A stretch of DNA of 64,000 nucleotides from positions 2,728,001 through 2,792,000 of the forward strand of contig CAVSKO010000002.1 of assembly GCA_963728545.1 (NCBI GenBank). The letters are read 5' to 3'. A program made the position numbers and the translations under genes. This document shows, piece by piece, positions 27,030 through 35,465 of this stretch. This DNA comes from DASUNP01 sp963728545. GTDB taxonomy: Bacteria > Acidobacteriota > Blastocatellia > UBA7656. The notes beneath the pieces are model-generated. The model worked only from the letters and a program-made list of their open reading frames with translations, did no database searches and was not told the origin of the DNA. Positions within the stretch are counted from its first letter, which is position 1. Every line of letters begins with the position of its first letter.

Positions 27030-28300
27030 CTAATCCTCTTTCGGCGTAAGAATTGCCTCGAACCGCTTGCGCCAGAAGTGCTCACTCTCCATCCGCTCCT
27101 GCGTGAAACGAAACATGTAGCTTATCATCAAGTTGATGATGTTGTTGCGGCGCAGATCATCATTACAGTCCCTGAGCGCTGACTGGACGGCGATCTGATC
27201 TTCAAGTCTGAGGTCGCCAGTCGTCCAGAGGCTCATCATTATCTCCAGTGTGCCCCTCTGTTCGAGATTGATCTCCCTCGGCCTGCGGGTTTGCGCGGGC
27301 CTGTCGTCTAGCTCGCCTGCCAACTCCAGTAGCCGATCTAAGGCTTCTTCTGGCAGGTTACAGGCGATGTCTATGATGCGGGATCGCTTCTGTGCGAGAG
27401 AAAGCAGGTTAGGCTTGGCTTCCAGGTGGCTGTAGAGAGGCGGTGGTTGAGGATTGAATGCTCGCCTTCTGAACTGTAGCAGCTTGCTGCCCGGCTCGCT
27501 TGCCTGTTCGCTTGTCGTCAGTGATGTTTGTTCATTTGATGTTTCCTCGTCTTCGTGGTCCTCTCGCTGAAACTCTTTGCTGGTGATTGCTACAACCGAG
27601 CGAGAAGCGCGGCGGGCTTTTTGCTGATTCTCTTTAGCAGTCTCGTGCCACTCAGGATTAACGCTGGCGTATGGTGAAGCCAGGGCTATACGGCTGGCGT
27701 GTTGAGCTTCCTCAAACCGCCCCAACTCTCCCCACTCTACCGCAAGAGCATTAGCGTAGAAGTAGTATATATACGGCTGATCTGCGGCTAACAACTGCAC
27801 AGGTGAATATAATTCTCTCAGACTTTCCAACGCACCCCTGTTGTCGCCGTTGACAAATTTGATAACTGCGATCATCCACGGCGAGAGTGTGGCTGTTAGA
27901 AGATCGTTCCCATTCTTTGGAGATGCGGCATGACCTGCTTCCAGGAAAAAACGCATAGCTTCCCTTGTGTTACCAATATCAAAATAACGTGCACCAATAG
28001 CCTGTAAAGCTCGTGCTCTATACCTGAGAGGCGTCGCGGCAGATGAAGCCACACTTTCAAGGATGATATTGGCAGAGCTGCAACACCGTAGCGCCGTTTA
28101 ACGCTCAACGCTCGGTAGTATTGGCCGATGTTGTGATACTCGCTCGGCAACGGGACGTTAATCAGGATTTCACTGATCCGCTCAACGATATATGCTTGCC
28201 GAAAAGTTAGGGACTGATCGGCCATACTAATCAGTTCATCTCCTACTCTTGTGAGTGGCTTTATATGCCCACCTTGAATCAAGGTGATGTGTGGACGCAT
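27030..28300 (-). pseudogene. TPR protein (copy 1), split by a frameshift
   Basis: The N-terminal piece (28300 to 27896; ADQSLTFRQAYIVERISEIL, then LPSEYHNIGQYYRALSVKRR) and the C-terminal piece (from 28052 or earlier to 27030; RARALQAIGARYFDIG, ALAVEWGELGRFEEAQHASR) lie in different frames. Both align in order with the intact paralog at 28959-29984. The C-terminal frame is open upstream of 28052 as ANIILESVA, which joins the other frame near 28070-28090. The joined protein would have about 420 residues: TPR helices, then a charged linker and a helical C-terminal domain absent from the other copy. It is the first gene of the triad operon. Confidence 0.7.
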
Positions 28301-28663
28301 AAGCGGATTTCAGTAATCAATCCGCAGCCAAATAATTCTAATCTCGACTATTTTGCAAACTTTGATGATCTCGACGGCAGGATTCTACTACAAGCCGGAG
28401 GGCAATGCACAAGGAATTCTTAGGAGAGAGCGGGGTTGTTGTAGCCTCTTCCATTACGGATTCTCATACTGTGTATAAAATATTACTGTCGCCCCAATGT
28501 CCTTCCAACCTCTTAACTGTCTAATAGGATTTTCCTTACACTCATTCTTGAATTCGTAGTAGAATGAGGCCGCCCTGCCGCCGAAAATGTCCTATGCCGC
28601 CAGTTGCCGAAGCGGTCAAGTAAAGCAGGGTCGAGTCACTGCGTGCCGAGGATACGGGCAGTC

Positions 28664-28990
28664 TTACCGCATCCTATGCCAAAACAGAAAAGCCAGCGCG
28701 AGCACCAGTGCGCCAGATGCCAGATCGATGTCGGGAGCGGAATCTTGATTGACAGACCTGTAATCATCCGACCCGTTCGAGGGCGCGATGGCGAGGCCGT
28801 CGCCGGGATGCTCACCGGGGGCACACTCGCAGCCATGCCCGCTGCCGCACACGCAGTAGCTGCCGGAGCTTGTGTGACCGGCAAGAGCTACTGCTGCGAA
28901 CGGAGCCGGGTTATTCGAATTATCCCAGGTTGATGATGCAGCCATTGGGAAAACAGCCATGATGAACAGGCAAGCAAATACTCTCTTCAT
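28664..28990 (-). CDS. Small exported Cys-rich protein with C-terminal membrane helix
   Basis: The ATG at 28990 (MKRVFACLFIMAVFPMAASS) follows GGAGGA at 5 bases. An ATG at 29002 overlaps that ribosome site. The signal peptide is clear. The middle has SYCVCGSGHGCECAPGE, a compact Cys/His cluster. The chain ends with a transmembrane helix plus a basic tail (LVLALAFLFWHRMR), which resembles a sortable or anchor signal. No family is recognised. A plus-strand ORF over the same bases (28604-28933) lacks a ribosome site and is rejected. The start overlaps the 5' end of the divergent TPR gene. The 360 bases from 28301 to 28663 hold no gene I can support. Confidence 0.6.
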   Translation of the reverse strand: MKRVFACLFIMAVFPMAASSTWDNSNNPAPFAAVALAGHTSSGSYCVCGSGHGCECAPGEHPGDGLAIAPSNGSDDYRSVNQDSAPDIDLASGALVLALAFLFWHRMR

Positions 28991-29984
28991 ACCATCCTCC
29001 ATTAGCAGTGATCAGACTGGGCAGCAAACCCCTATTAAGCAGAATGATTATTTACAACAGTTGATTCGCGGCTTGCTGACTCGCCATATATACACAATCG
29101 AAGGTTTTCAGCATCTGGGCAGGCAGCTCGCGGCTATTATTCGTCAAGCTCACCTTGCTAGACAATTAGACGTAGTAGAGCAAGTGACACAGGTAATGCT
29201 TGCTTTGCCGATCTCAGATGAACTCAAGAATGTTGGCCTATTCTTTCAAGCAAAGAGTTTGAGTTGGCAGAAAGACTTTAACCGGGCTCGCCAGATACTT
29301 GAGAGCGTTGTCGAAAAAGCCACGCCCAAATACGAGGCTCGCGCCTTGCAGTGCATTGGCGCGACTTACTTTGAGAGCGGCCAACCCGGTGCGGCTCTGC
29401 CGTTCTATCTCAGTGCAGGAAAGATCGCTGCTGATTGCGATTTGGTGACAGTAGTTGAATCTCAAAAGATGACGGCAGTCGTTCGCAGCATCCACGGCGA
29501 CCACAAGCAAGCACTCGCTCTCCTGGAAAACCTATTCCCACTAGTCCGTGCGATTGGCAAGTATTACCCTGCTACGTACTACGACTTCCTTAACAGCCTC
29601 GCGGTCGAGCTTGGTGAAGTAGGTCGCATAAACGAAGCAAAGGCTGCCTGCTCAATAGCTCTTGCCTCGCCTTTCGCCCCAGCTTATCCTGAATGGACTG
29701 AAACTCATGACGAGCTTGAAGCCAAGCGTACATCTGCTACTCCGTCTGTCATCACATTCAGTCAAGCGCCAGAAGCCAAGCCTGGGCAAGAACTCGAACC
29801 GGAAGAGAACGCCGCCCAGCTTAAAGCAATTGCATTCAGTTGGCTTGCAGATAATCAAACTTCTCAAAGAGCTATCACTACGATTGCCGTAGATGCGGCG
29901 ATTGACCATAATGAATCAACCAGAACAACGCTTGACCAGTTGGGTAAATCCATCCGCACCCGCGCGCCTCCTGCACCTTGTTGA
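28959..29984 (+). CDS. TPR protein (copy 2), intact paralog
   Basis: This is a 341-residue all-helical protein. TPR-like pairs run from about 30 to 240 (YLQQLIRGLLTRHIYTIEGF; RALQCIGATYFESGQPGAAL; LAVELGEVGRINEAKAACS). They match the frameshifted protein at 27030-28300 over its first two thirds. The start is uncertain: the ATG at 28959 has no clear ribosome site and lies within the opposite-strand small gene. The next N-terminal residues, SSDQTGQQ, faintly recall the GDQIGQQ motif of the zinc-ribbon protein. The C-terminal region is disordered and ends RTRAPPAPC. Function is unknown. A hairpin at 30020-30052 follows the gene. Confidence 0.65.
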   Translation: MMNRQANTLFIPSSISSDQTGQQTPIKQNDYLQQLIRGLLTRHIYTIEGFQHLGRQLAAIIRQAHLARQLDVVEQVTQVMLALPISDELKNVGLFFQAKSLSWQKDFNRARQILESVVEKATPKYEARALQCIGATYFESGQPGAALPFYLSAGKIAADCDLVTVVESQKMTAVVRSIHGDHKQALALLENLFPLVRAIGKYYPATYYDFLNSLAVELGEVGRINEAKAACSIALASPFAPAYPEWTETHDELEAKRTSATPSVITFSQAPEAKPGQELEPEENAAQLKAIAFSWLADNQTSQRAITTIAVDAAIDHNESTRTTLDQLGKSIRTRAPPAPC

Positions 29985-30019
29985 ACCATCTCACATTTAT
30001 TCAATGAACTATAGTCGTG

Positions 30020-30052
30020 AGGTGGGCCGTCAGTGACGGTGGCGGCCCACCT
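30020..30052 (+). terminator. Hairpin after the TPR gene
   Basis: A perfect 10-bp stem (AGGTGGGCCG with CGGCCCACCT) with a 13-base loop sits 35 bases after the TPR gene stop. There is no long T tract after it, so it may be a weak terminator or an mRNA-end structure. Confidence 0.45.
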
Positions 30053-30122
30053 TGCCTAACCGCGCACGTTCGTGTGATAGGAGTTGTGTACCCAAAACAC
30101 GCCCGTGTGCATGCGGAGGCGT

Positions 30123-30581
30123 ATGAGTATACCAGAAAATAAATCTCATAAGAAAAAAGTTGAACTGCTTGGGGCGCGGTATCTGGGTGAAGCCGTCGTC
30201 AGCGAAAGTGAAATCTACGACTTCATCAGAAGCCTGCGCGTAGGAGAGTGGGATAGTTTCGCCGCGCGCATGCAGGTCATTGTTGATGCTACCAGTGCGC
30301 TCATCGAAAACGTGGCTGACGAGATTGATGAGAGCAATTTGAAGCTCATCAAGCAGGTGGCAAGCGAGAGCAAGGATAAGAGCTACCAGCAGATAATGGG
30401 TGCGATAATCGCGGCGATAGGGCAAGGCCCAGAAGGCATAAAGTCGGCCCGCAAGACAGCCGCGATTGGCGTAGACCATGTGTTCATATGGACGCCGGAT
30501 TACTTTTACGCCCTAAAGCAATATGGGGATAAACTCAGAAACTCAAGGCTAAGGGCGAAGCGCAAAGGTAATCGGATGTAG
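30123..30581 (+). CDS. Hypothetical basic protein, 152 aa
   Basis: The chosen start is ATG at 30123 because GGAGG lies 4 bases before it. The upstream ATG at 30084 would add MCTQNTPVCMRRR without a ribosome site. The protein is mainly helical, with ESEIYDFIRSLRVGEWDSFA and DEIDESNLKLIKQVASESKD, and a very basic tail (LRNSRLRAKRKGNR). There is no signal peptide and no recognised domain. It stands alone on the plus strand between the TPR gene and the XRE regulator. Its codon use and the good start suggest it is real. Confidence 0.55.
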   Translation: MSIPENKSHKKKVELLGARYLGEAVVSESEIYDFIRSLRVGEWDSFAARMQVIVDATSALIENVADEIDESNLKLIKQVASESKDKSYQQIMGAIIAAIGQGPEGIKSARKTAAIGVDHVFIWTPDYFYALKQYGDKLRNSRLRAKRKGNRM

Positions 30582-30608
30582 CAGGGCTGTTGCAAAGTCG
30601 TAGCATAC

Positions 30609-30696
30609 TTTGGAGTGCGGGACCCCGCGCCGCTTTAGAGTTAGCTATTGCCGCTTGGCCTAACCTAAAAGCGGTGACAAGTCGCCGCACTCCAAA
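30609..30696. repeat. Inverted-repeat unit, TTTGGAGTGCGG family
   Basis: The ends are TTTGGAGTGCGG (30609-30620) and its exact complement CCGCACTCCAAA (30685-30696), with a further internal pairing of gccgcttt and aaagcggt. The same terminal word ends the repeat at 42840-42987, so this is a dispersed family present both inside and outside the island. Confidence 0.7.
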
Positions 30697-30728
30697 AAGC
30701 AGTCACCTATTCAGATGATGATTAATGA

Positions 30729-31190
30729 TCAGGTAGTCGCCTTATCACCGGACAATTTCTTCCCCTTTGAACTTCGCTTATGCTCGTTGAGTTGTTTCAC
30801 ATACCCCAGCACAACCGGATATTCTTCGGGCCACAGTTGAGTCACTTCCTTCACGATCTCGGTCAGCCTGCTATCACCGGCCACTTTCCTCATAACCTCC
30901 ACAAACTCAACAGCGCCACACTCAAAATCTTCTTGCCGGTCAGTGGCAGAGCGCGGCCAGTTCCCATAGTAGGCAGTAAACAGCCTGTGCGGGTCTTCGC
31001 CTATCCCGCGACCCAGTGCCACGAGTTTATCAAGCGAGACGTTATTGACATCGCCTGCAATTATTCTGCTGACGTAGCTCTGTGCGATCTGACCGTCCGA
31101 GTTGCGCGCGACATCGCGCAGCTTTAGCCCCTTGTCTCGAACGACTCTGCCGACCAATTCAGCCAATCCGCCCTTGCTTTGTTTGCGCAT
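30729..31190 (-). CDS. XRE-family helix-turn-helix regulator
   Basis: The ATG at 31190 is preceded by GAAGGTG. A TTG two codons earlier is less likely. Residues 8-65 form a lambda-repressor-like HTH (LAELVGRVVRDKGLKLRDVA, then AQSYVSRIIAGDVNNVSLDK). A helical C-terminal domain follows (VEVMRKVAGDSRLTEIVKEV). Such regulators commonly repress integrase or cargo genes of mobile elements. Here the divergent side faces the left-hand cargo, but no operator could be identified. The AT-rich gap 31197-31401 holds no gene. Confidence 0.82.
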   Translation of the reverse strand: MRKQSKGGLAELVGRVVRDKGLKLRDVARNSDGQIAQSYVSRIIAGDVNNVSLDKLVALGRGIGEDPHRLFTAYYGNWPRSATDRQEDFECGAVEFVEVMRKVAGDSRLTEIVKEVTQLWPEEYPVVLGYVKQLNEHKRSSKGKKLSGDKATT

Positions 31191-31401
31191 AGGCAATCAC
31201 CTTCACTTTCTAATAGTAAAATATTTGCATATTTTAACCGACAGAAACTCAAACATTAAAGTAATATCGCACGCTGTTAATCGGTCCTTACAACCTTTTG
31301 CTGATGCGTTCGAAGGAATGATGCTTATCGGGCGGGTTTGTCAAAAGTATAATTCCCAAACAGAACCGGCCACCTGTAGAGCAGTCGTTTTACCTATGCT
31401 G

Positions 31402-31812
31402 CTAATCCCTGGCAGGTGGAACCCGCCACCTCCCTCCCCAATTATTGGAAGGAGTGGACCGGAAAAGGCCAGCGAATTCGCTGCCATCACCAGCAAGCAA
31501 AGTCATTGGCATCGCCCATATGTGTACACTGTCGCCTTTATCTGTTAGCTCCAGTATCTGTCCCCAATCCTCACTTTTATGATTCCTGGTTGAAGCCATG
31601 ATACGCAATGGTGAACAGATCCATATGTCTTCGCTTTCACCTGTGGGATCAATAGCAAATGCTCCTTCATTGCCAAGTCGGAACCCCAGAGGCACTCTTG
31701 CGGGTATGGATGAACGCTGCTGCCGCTTCTTTCTCAACACTGAGCCTTCTTCCCTAGAAAGCCTGCGCAGCCGCTTATGCTTGCCTATTATGCCCTCGAT
31801 CCGACTCATCAC
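31402..31812 (-). pseudogene. Truncated DUF927 domain (helicase/primase-type) remnant
   Basis: The segment IWICSPLRIMASTRNHKSED, followed by WGQILELTDKGDSVHIWAMP and LLAGDGSEF, is the start of the DUF927 domain, found in phage and plasmid replicative proteins of 500 or more residues. The ORF is only 136 residues long and loses the match right after GSEFA. Only 205 bases lie between it and the XRE gene, so the ATPase part has been deleted. It points to a former replication module of the element. Confidence 0.7.
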
Positions 31813-31858
31813 CTAGCCCGGCGATGAGTCGGATCGCCAACCAAGTCCGTGAATGATC

Positions 31859-32419
31859 TTATCGGCGAGGGCCTTCTTGGAGCAGATCATTAGCCACCTT
31901 ACGAACTCCGGGATCGCCATCCGACTCTGCGGCTTCTCGTATGATCGGGGATGCTAGCTCCCAAGGCGCTTCCGCCAGCCAAGTGAGTGCCATTGCCCGC
32001 ATCCCTGGCTGCTTATCATTCTTGATAACCATTCGTAATGGCTCTACGATGCGGCTCCCGCCTACTAAGCCTAAGAATCGTATAGCTAACTGCTTCTCCC
32101 GTCCGTCTTCTGAGGTCAAATACTCGCTGAGAATCTGGACTACGTCATCACCAAAACTCCGAATTTCTTCTATTGCTTCTTCTGTGGGCGGCATGTTAGT
32201 CCAGGTCTTGAGCTTAACACCGTCATTAGTGATTTCCCCTTCTCCACGCTTGAGGGTGTCCCGTATTATCGTTGCGACCCTTTCGCGCATGTCGGCCACT
32301 AGGGGCGTGTTCGGTTTCGCTGTCTGCCCACTGCCCACTCTGACAGGCAACACCCAGATAAGAATCGCCAACACTAACAGTGCTCGCGAGCGGATCAGCA
32401 TTGCAATAACTTCTCTCAT
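31859..32419 (-). CDS. Exported HEAT-repeat protein
   Basis: The start is ATG at 32419, with AAAGGGG just upstream. The TTG at 32434 would overlap the preceding gene. A signal peptide covers about residues 1-32 (LLVLAILIWVLPVRVGSGQT). Residues 90-186 are HEAT/PBS-type helical repeats (KQLAIRFLGLVGGSRIVEPL; AMALTWLAEAPWELASPIIR; ADSDG-like DPGVRKVANDLL). HEAT repeats are protein-binding surfaces. The gene follows the broken Ig-like gene on the same strand with 11 bases between stop and start, so the two probably formed an operon. Confidence 0.72.
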   Translation of the reverse strand: MREVIAMLIRSRALLVLAILIWVLPVRVGSGQTAKPNTPLVADMRERVATIIRDTLKRGEGEITNDGVKLKTWTNMPPTEEAIEEIRSFGDDVVQILSEYLTSEDGREKQLAIRFLGLVGGSRIVEPLRMVIKNDKQPGMRAMALTWLAEAPWELASPIIREAAESDGDPGVRKVANDLLQEGPRR

Positions 32420-32430
32420 AAAAGCCCCTT

Positions 32431-34542
32431 TCAATTTACCGTTCCGAGACTGAAGATCTGGACGTTGCTAGCCGTATGTTGCACCTGCACCCTTATACCT
32501 TGCAAGCAATCCCGGTGGAACGTGATCGTGGAGATATCATACGCTGTGGTACTGCCCCCGCTAGTTGGCACAATAAGCCTGAAAAGTTGAGTAGCGTTCA
32601 CACATGCATTGGTCGGCGGCGGCGGATTAAAGCAAGAGCCCACCGGAATATCTGTGAATGTCCCATCGTTTCTCGTCTGCTGAGGGGTGGAAAAAGGTCT
32701 ATATACATTATCGGCAGTAATCGTGTTACCGGCATCATCGGTAACCGTAATCAGCTCCTGCGGCGTCATCCCTGACCTCCTGATCGGATTGCCGTTCTGA
32801 TCAGCAACTTGATACTCCACCTTCGCGCCAAAGCCTGAGCCAGCGGAACAATTTAGATTAGCAGTGGTTACTGAGGTCGCAACAAACCTCTTGGGTACTT
32901 GAGTCTGCGCGCTCGCCTGTGCCGAGCCAGTGACAAATGAAGAAGTGCATCTCACTTCAGAACAGGGGAATGCAGGAGGGCCTATGCAATCCTCCCTATT
33001 GCGCGGTGCTGTCCAGGTTGCCCTTATCGTCGCCGTCCCATCATTGCTCCGCAACAGCACCGTCCAGGTCCCGTCGAAGTTCGGCCCATCGGCTTGAGCA
33101 ACCGCAGGGTTAGATGATGTGACAAAGGCGTTAGTCACCGCATAGCTTCTCTGGACGTTATTGCAATCTTTATCAGTTTCAATCACTGCCACGAAGAATA
33201 CATCCCCCGGCACACCCTTAATTGCATTGGGAGTGATTAGTCCGCTTAAATAGGTCGGTGGGCATTCGCACGGTCTGGGACAACTGAAGCTGCTAGACAC
33301 ACCTGCGGTAGGATCATACTGTACGAGCCTACCCACGAACTCGCCTACCGGACCTCTGCCGTACCACTCAACTTGCCCACTCGTAACTTCCATTGGGATG
33401 ACATTGCCGAAGCTGTCTTTAATCTGTTCATCTCTCAATCTTTTTATGTCTATCTCAAACGTCTGCCCAGCTTCCACCTGCTGCATAGGCAGACTGTAGC
33501 TGCCTCCCTCATAATGAATCGCAACAACTGCTGAAGGCGACTGGCCTTCGCTTTGAAGGTCTATACTCTTCAGATGCAGCACGGCGCGATTATCTCCGTC
33601 TATCCGCCACGGGTGACTTCCGCCGATCTTCTTTACGGCGGGGTCCTTCATCGGAACGTCAAATACCTGCCCGCCGCTCTGGTCAAGACATATAACTGCC
33701 GCCACTACAGAGCCAGGCTGACCGCTATGTACTATCTCAAGCCCGCATCCGCAAGAACCCTGCTGCCTATGGAGGCTGCCGCTTCGCCAAGGTCTATTTC
33801 ACGGACCTCATTGGCCGCTAACATTAGCGGAGCAAGCTCGACCGAGCCTGCCCCATCATCCGCCCTATCCGCAGCATCATTTGTCCTATAGCGAAAAGTA
33901 ACTCTGACTTCTATTGGTAGGTCTGTTGTATTGCGGACAGCAGTTCGCGCTACAAACCTCGATTTGCTGGGAAGCCCAGGTCGCGAACTCGGGCGGCCAA
34001 ACAGCAGGTGTGCGCCATGCAATGTAGACGAACTCTGCATTGAGGAATCGACGAATCTCAGGCTAGATGAAAAGCCCGTCTGCCTATTGATAATTGCGCC
34101 GGCTACTGCCAGCGAGCCATTTGGACCCGAGTGCCTCAGACTTATACCACCAACCACCATACTGCTTCTTACCCTCAATTCTTGCAGCGTCTGTCTGATG
34201 TTTAGCGAGGTCGATTCGTGAGCCCCTAATACTACTGGCTCCAATTCTACAACTCCTCCACCAACATAGAATGTTGGAGTCACAGACAAGATGTCGGCTT
34301 TTGTATTGGCTAGAAAGACCCCTGCGCTTGTTTTATCATCTAAAGCGAGCCAGAGGCTATCAAGTCGAGGCGAACCAAAATCCCCGTCTTCTGTAAAAGG
34401 AACATCGAAGCTGATCCCTCGATGCTCATCTGAAATCACAAGCTGCCCCCCAAGCCCCATATTAGGGCCATGGAAGAATACCTCCAGGCTGCCTTCTGAA
34501 AAATCTTCTGCATCAGGGCCGGAAAGCCAGTCGGCAACATTA
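32431..34542 (-). pseudogene. Secreted Ig-like/BIg-type protein, broken by an IS and a frameshift
   Basis: Two frames on the minus strand form one protein. The upstream part (34540 to 33732) ends IGSRVLADAGLR-stop. In the next frame the same bases read GLEIVHSGQPGSVVAAVICL and continue to the stop at 32431. A one-base change at the GGG near 33736-33742 separates them. The upstream end is cut by the IS5-family element at 34543: the first 22 codons of the current ORF (MKVSILYLILFF...) come from the IS end and happen to look like a signal peptide. The C-terminal half has Cys-rich beta-sandwich sequence (CPRPCECPP; NAFVTSSNPAVAQADG), typical of acidobacterial surface proteins with bacterial Ig-like domains. 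Confidence 0.7.
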
Positions 34543-35442
34543 AGAGCTGGTTGCAAAATTAAAAGGAGCGAAGGAAAAAACAGAATAAGATAGAGGATCG
34601 AAACCTTCAAAGGGGTAAGCCGTATGTCCGACTCGATCCTCTCCGATCAATTATGGCAACGCATTGAGCCACTGCTGCCGAAGAAGAAGAGACGCAACAT
34701 TCAACATGCGGGTAGAAAGCCAGTTGATCCGCGCAAGGTGATGACAGGCATCCTATTCGTTCTTCGGACCGGAATTCCGTGGAAATCTCTTCCTGCAACG
34801 AGCGATTTTCCTTCGGGTCATACCTGCCGCCGCAGACTCATCGAATGGGAGCGGCGAGGCGTCTGGAAGCAGCTTTGGCAAAGCATCCTTGCTGAACTTC
34901 AGTCCGAAGGGCAACTCGATTGGGAGCGGGGTGTGGTTGACAGTTCCAGTGTGAGAGCAGGCCACGGGGGCGAGAAAACCGGCAAAAACCCCGTGGATCG
35001 GAGCAAACTGGGCAGCAAGCATCATCTGCTGGTGGAGGGCCAAGGCGTTCCACTCTCGATGAGTTTGACGGGCGCGAACCGGCATGACATCACACAACTG
35101 ATGATGTTAGTGGAGAGTATTCCACAGGTGCGTGGCAGGCGTGGGCACCCGCGCCAGAAACCGAAAAAGCTGCAAGGGGATCGGGCCTATGACAGCGAAC
35201 CACATCGCCGGGCACTGAAAAAAAAGGGATCAAGCCGCTGTTAGCAAAGCGAAGGACTGAACATGGGAGCGGACTGGGAAAAACGAGATGGGTCGTCGAG
35301 CGCTCGCTGTCCTGGCTGCATCAGTTCAGAAAGCTGAGGATGCGTGAAGAAACAAAAGGCTCCACTCATGAAGCACTCATGCTGTTGGCTTGTGGCATCA
35401 TCGCGCATCGATTTCTGAAAAGTTAATTTTGCAACCAGCTCT
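34543..35442 (+). mobile_element. IS5-family (IS427-group-like) insertion sequence, 900 bp
   Basis: Perfect 19-bp inverted ends, AGAGCTGGTTGCAAAATTA at 34543-34561 and its complement at 35424-35442, are flanked by a TA duplication (34541-34542 and 35443-35444). It contains one transposase gene read by -1 frameshifting. The element separates the 5' end of the secreted Ig-like gene from the 5' end of the integrase gene and appears to have damaged both. Confidence 0.9.
34624..35426 (+). CDS. IS5-family DDE transposase, programmed -1 frameshift
   Basis: Frame 1 (34624-35244) starts MSDSILSDQLWQRIEPLLPK and carries two of the DDE acids, in GVVDSSSVRAG and GDRAYDSE. The remaining part with the catalytic Glu (TRWVVERSLSWLHQFRKLRM) lies in the -1 frame and ends at 35426 on the TAA that also forms the right IS end. 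The switch can occur at the run of eight A, read A AAA AAG at 35220-35226, the canonical bacterial slippery heptamer. The full-length product would be about 267 residues, normal for the IS427 group. All parts are intact, so the element may be active. Confidence 0.88.
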
Positions 35443-35465
35443 TAGGTACTTTTATACGGCCTTCT

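Noticed and set aside
26861..27182. Overlapping ORFs on both strands after the TPR gene
   Set aside because: No ribosome sites or domains, and both overlap the TPR gene end.
28604..28933. Plus-strand ORF opposite the small exported protein
   Set aside because: The minus strand gives a signal peptide, a Cys motif, a membrane helix and a ribosome site; this frame gives none.
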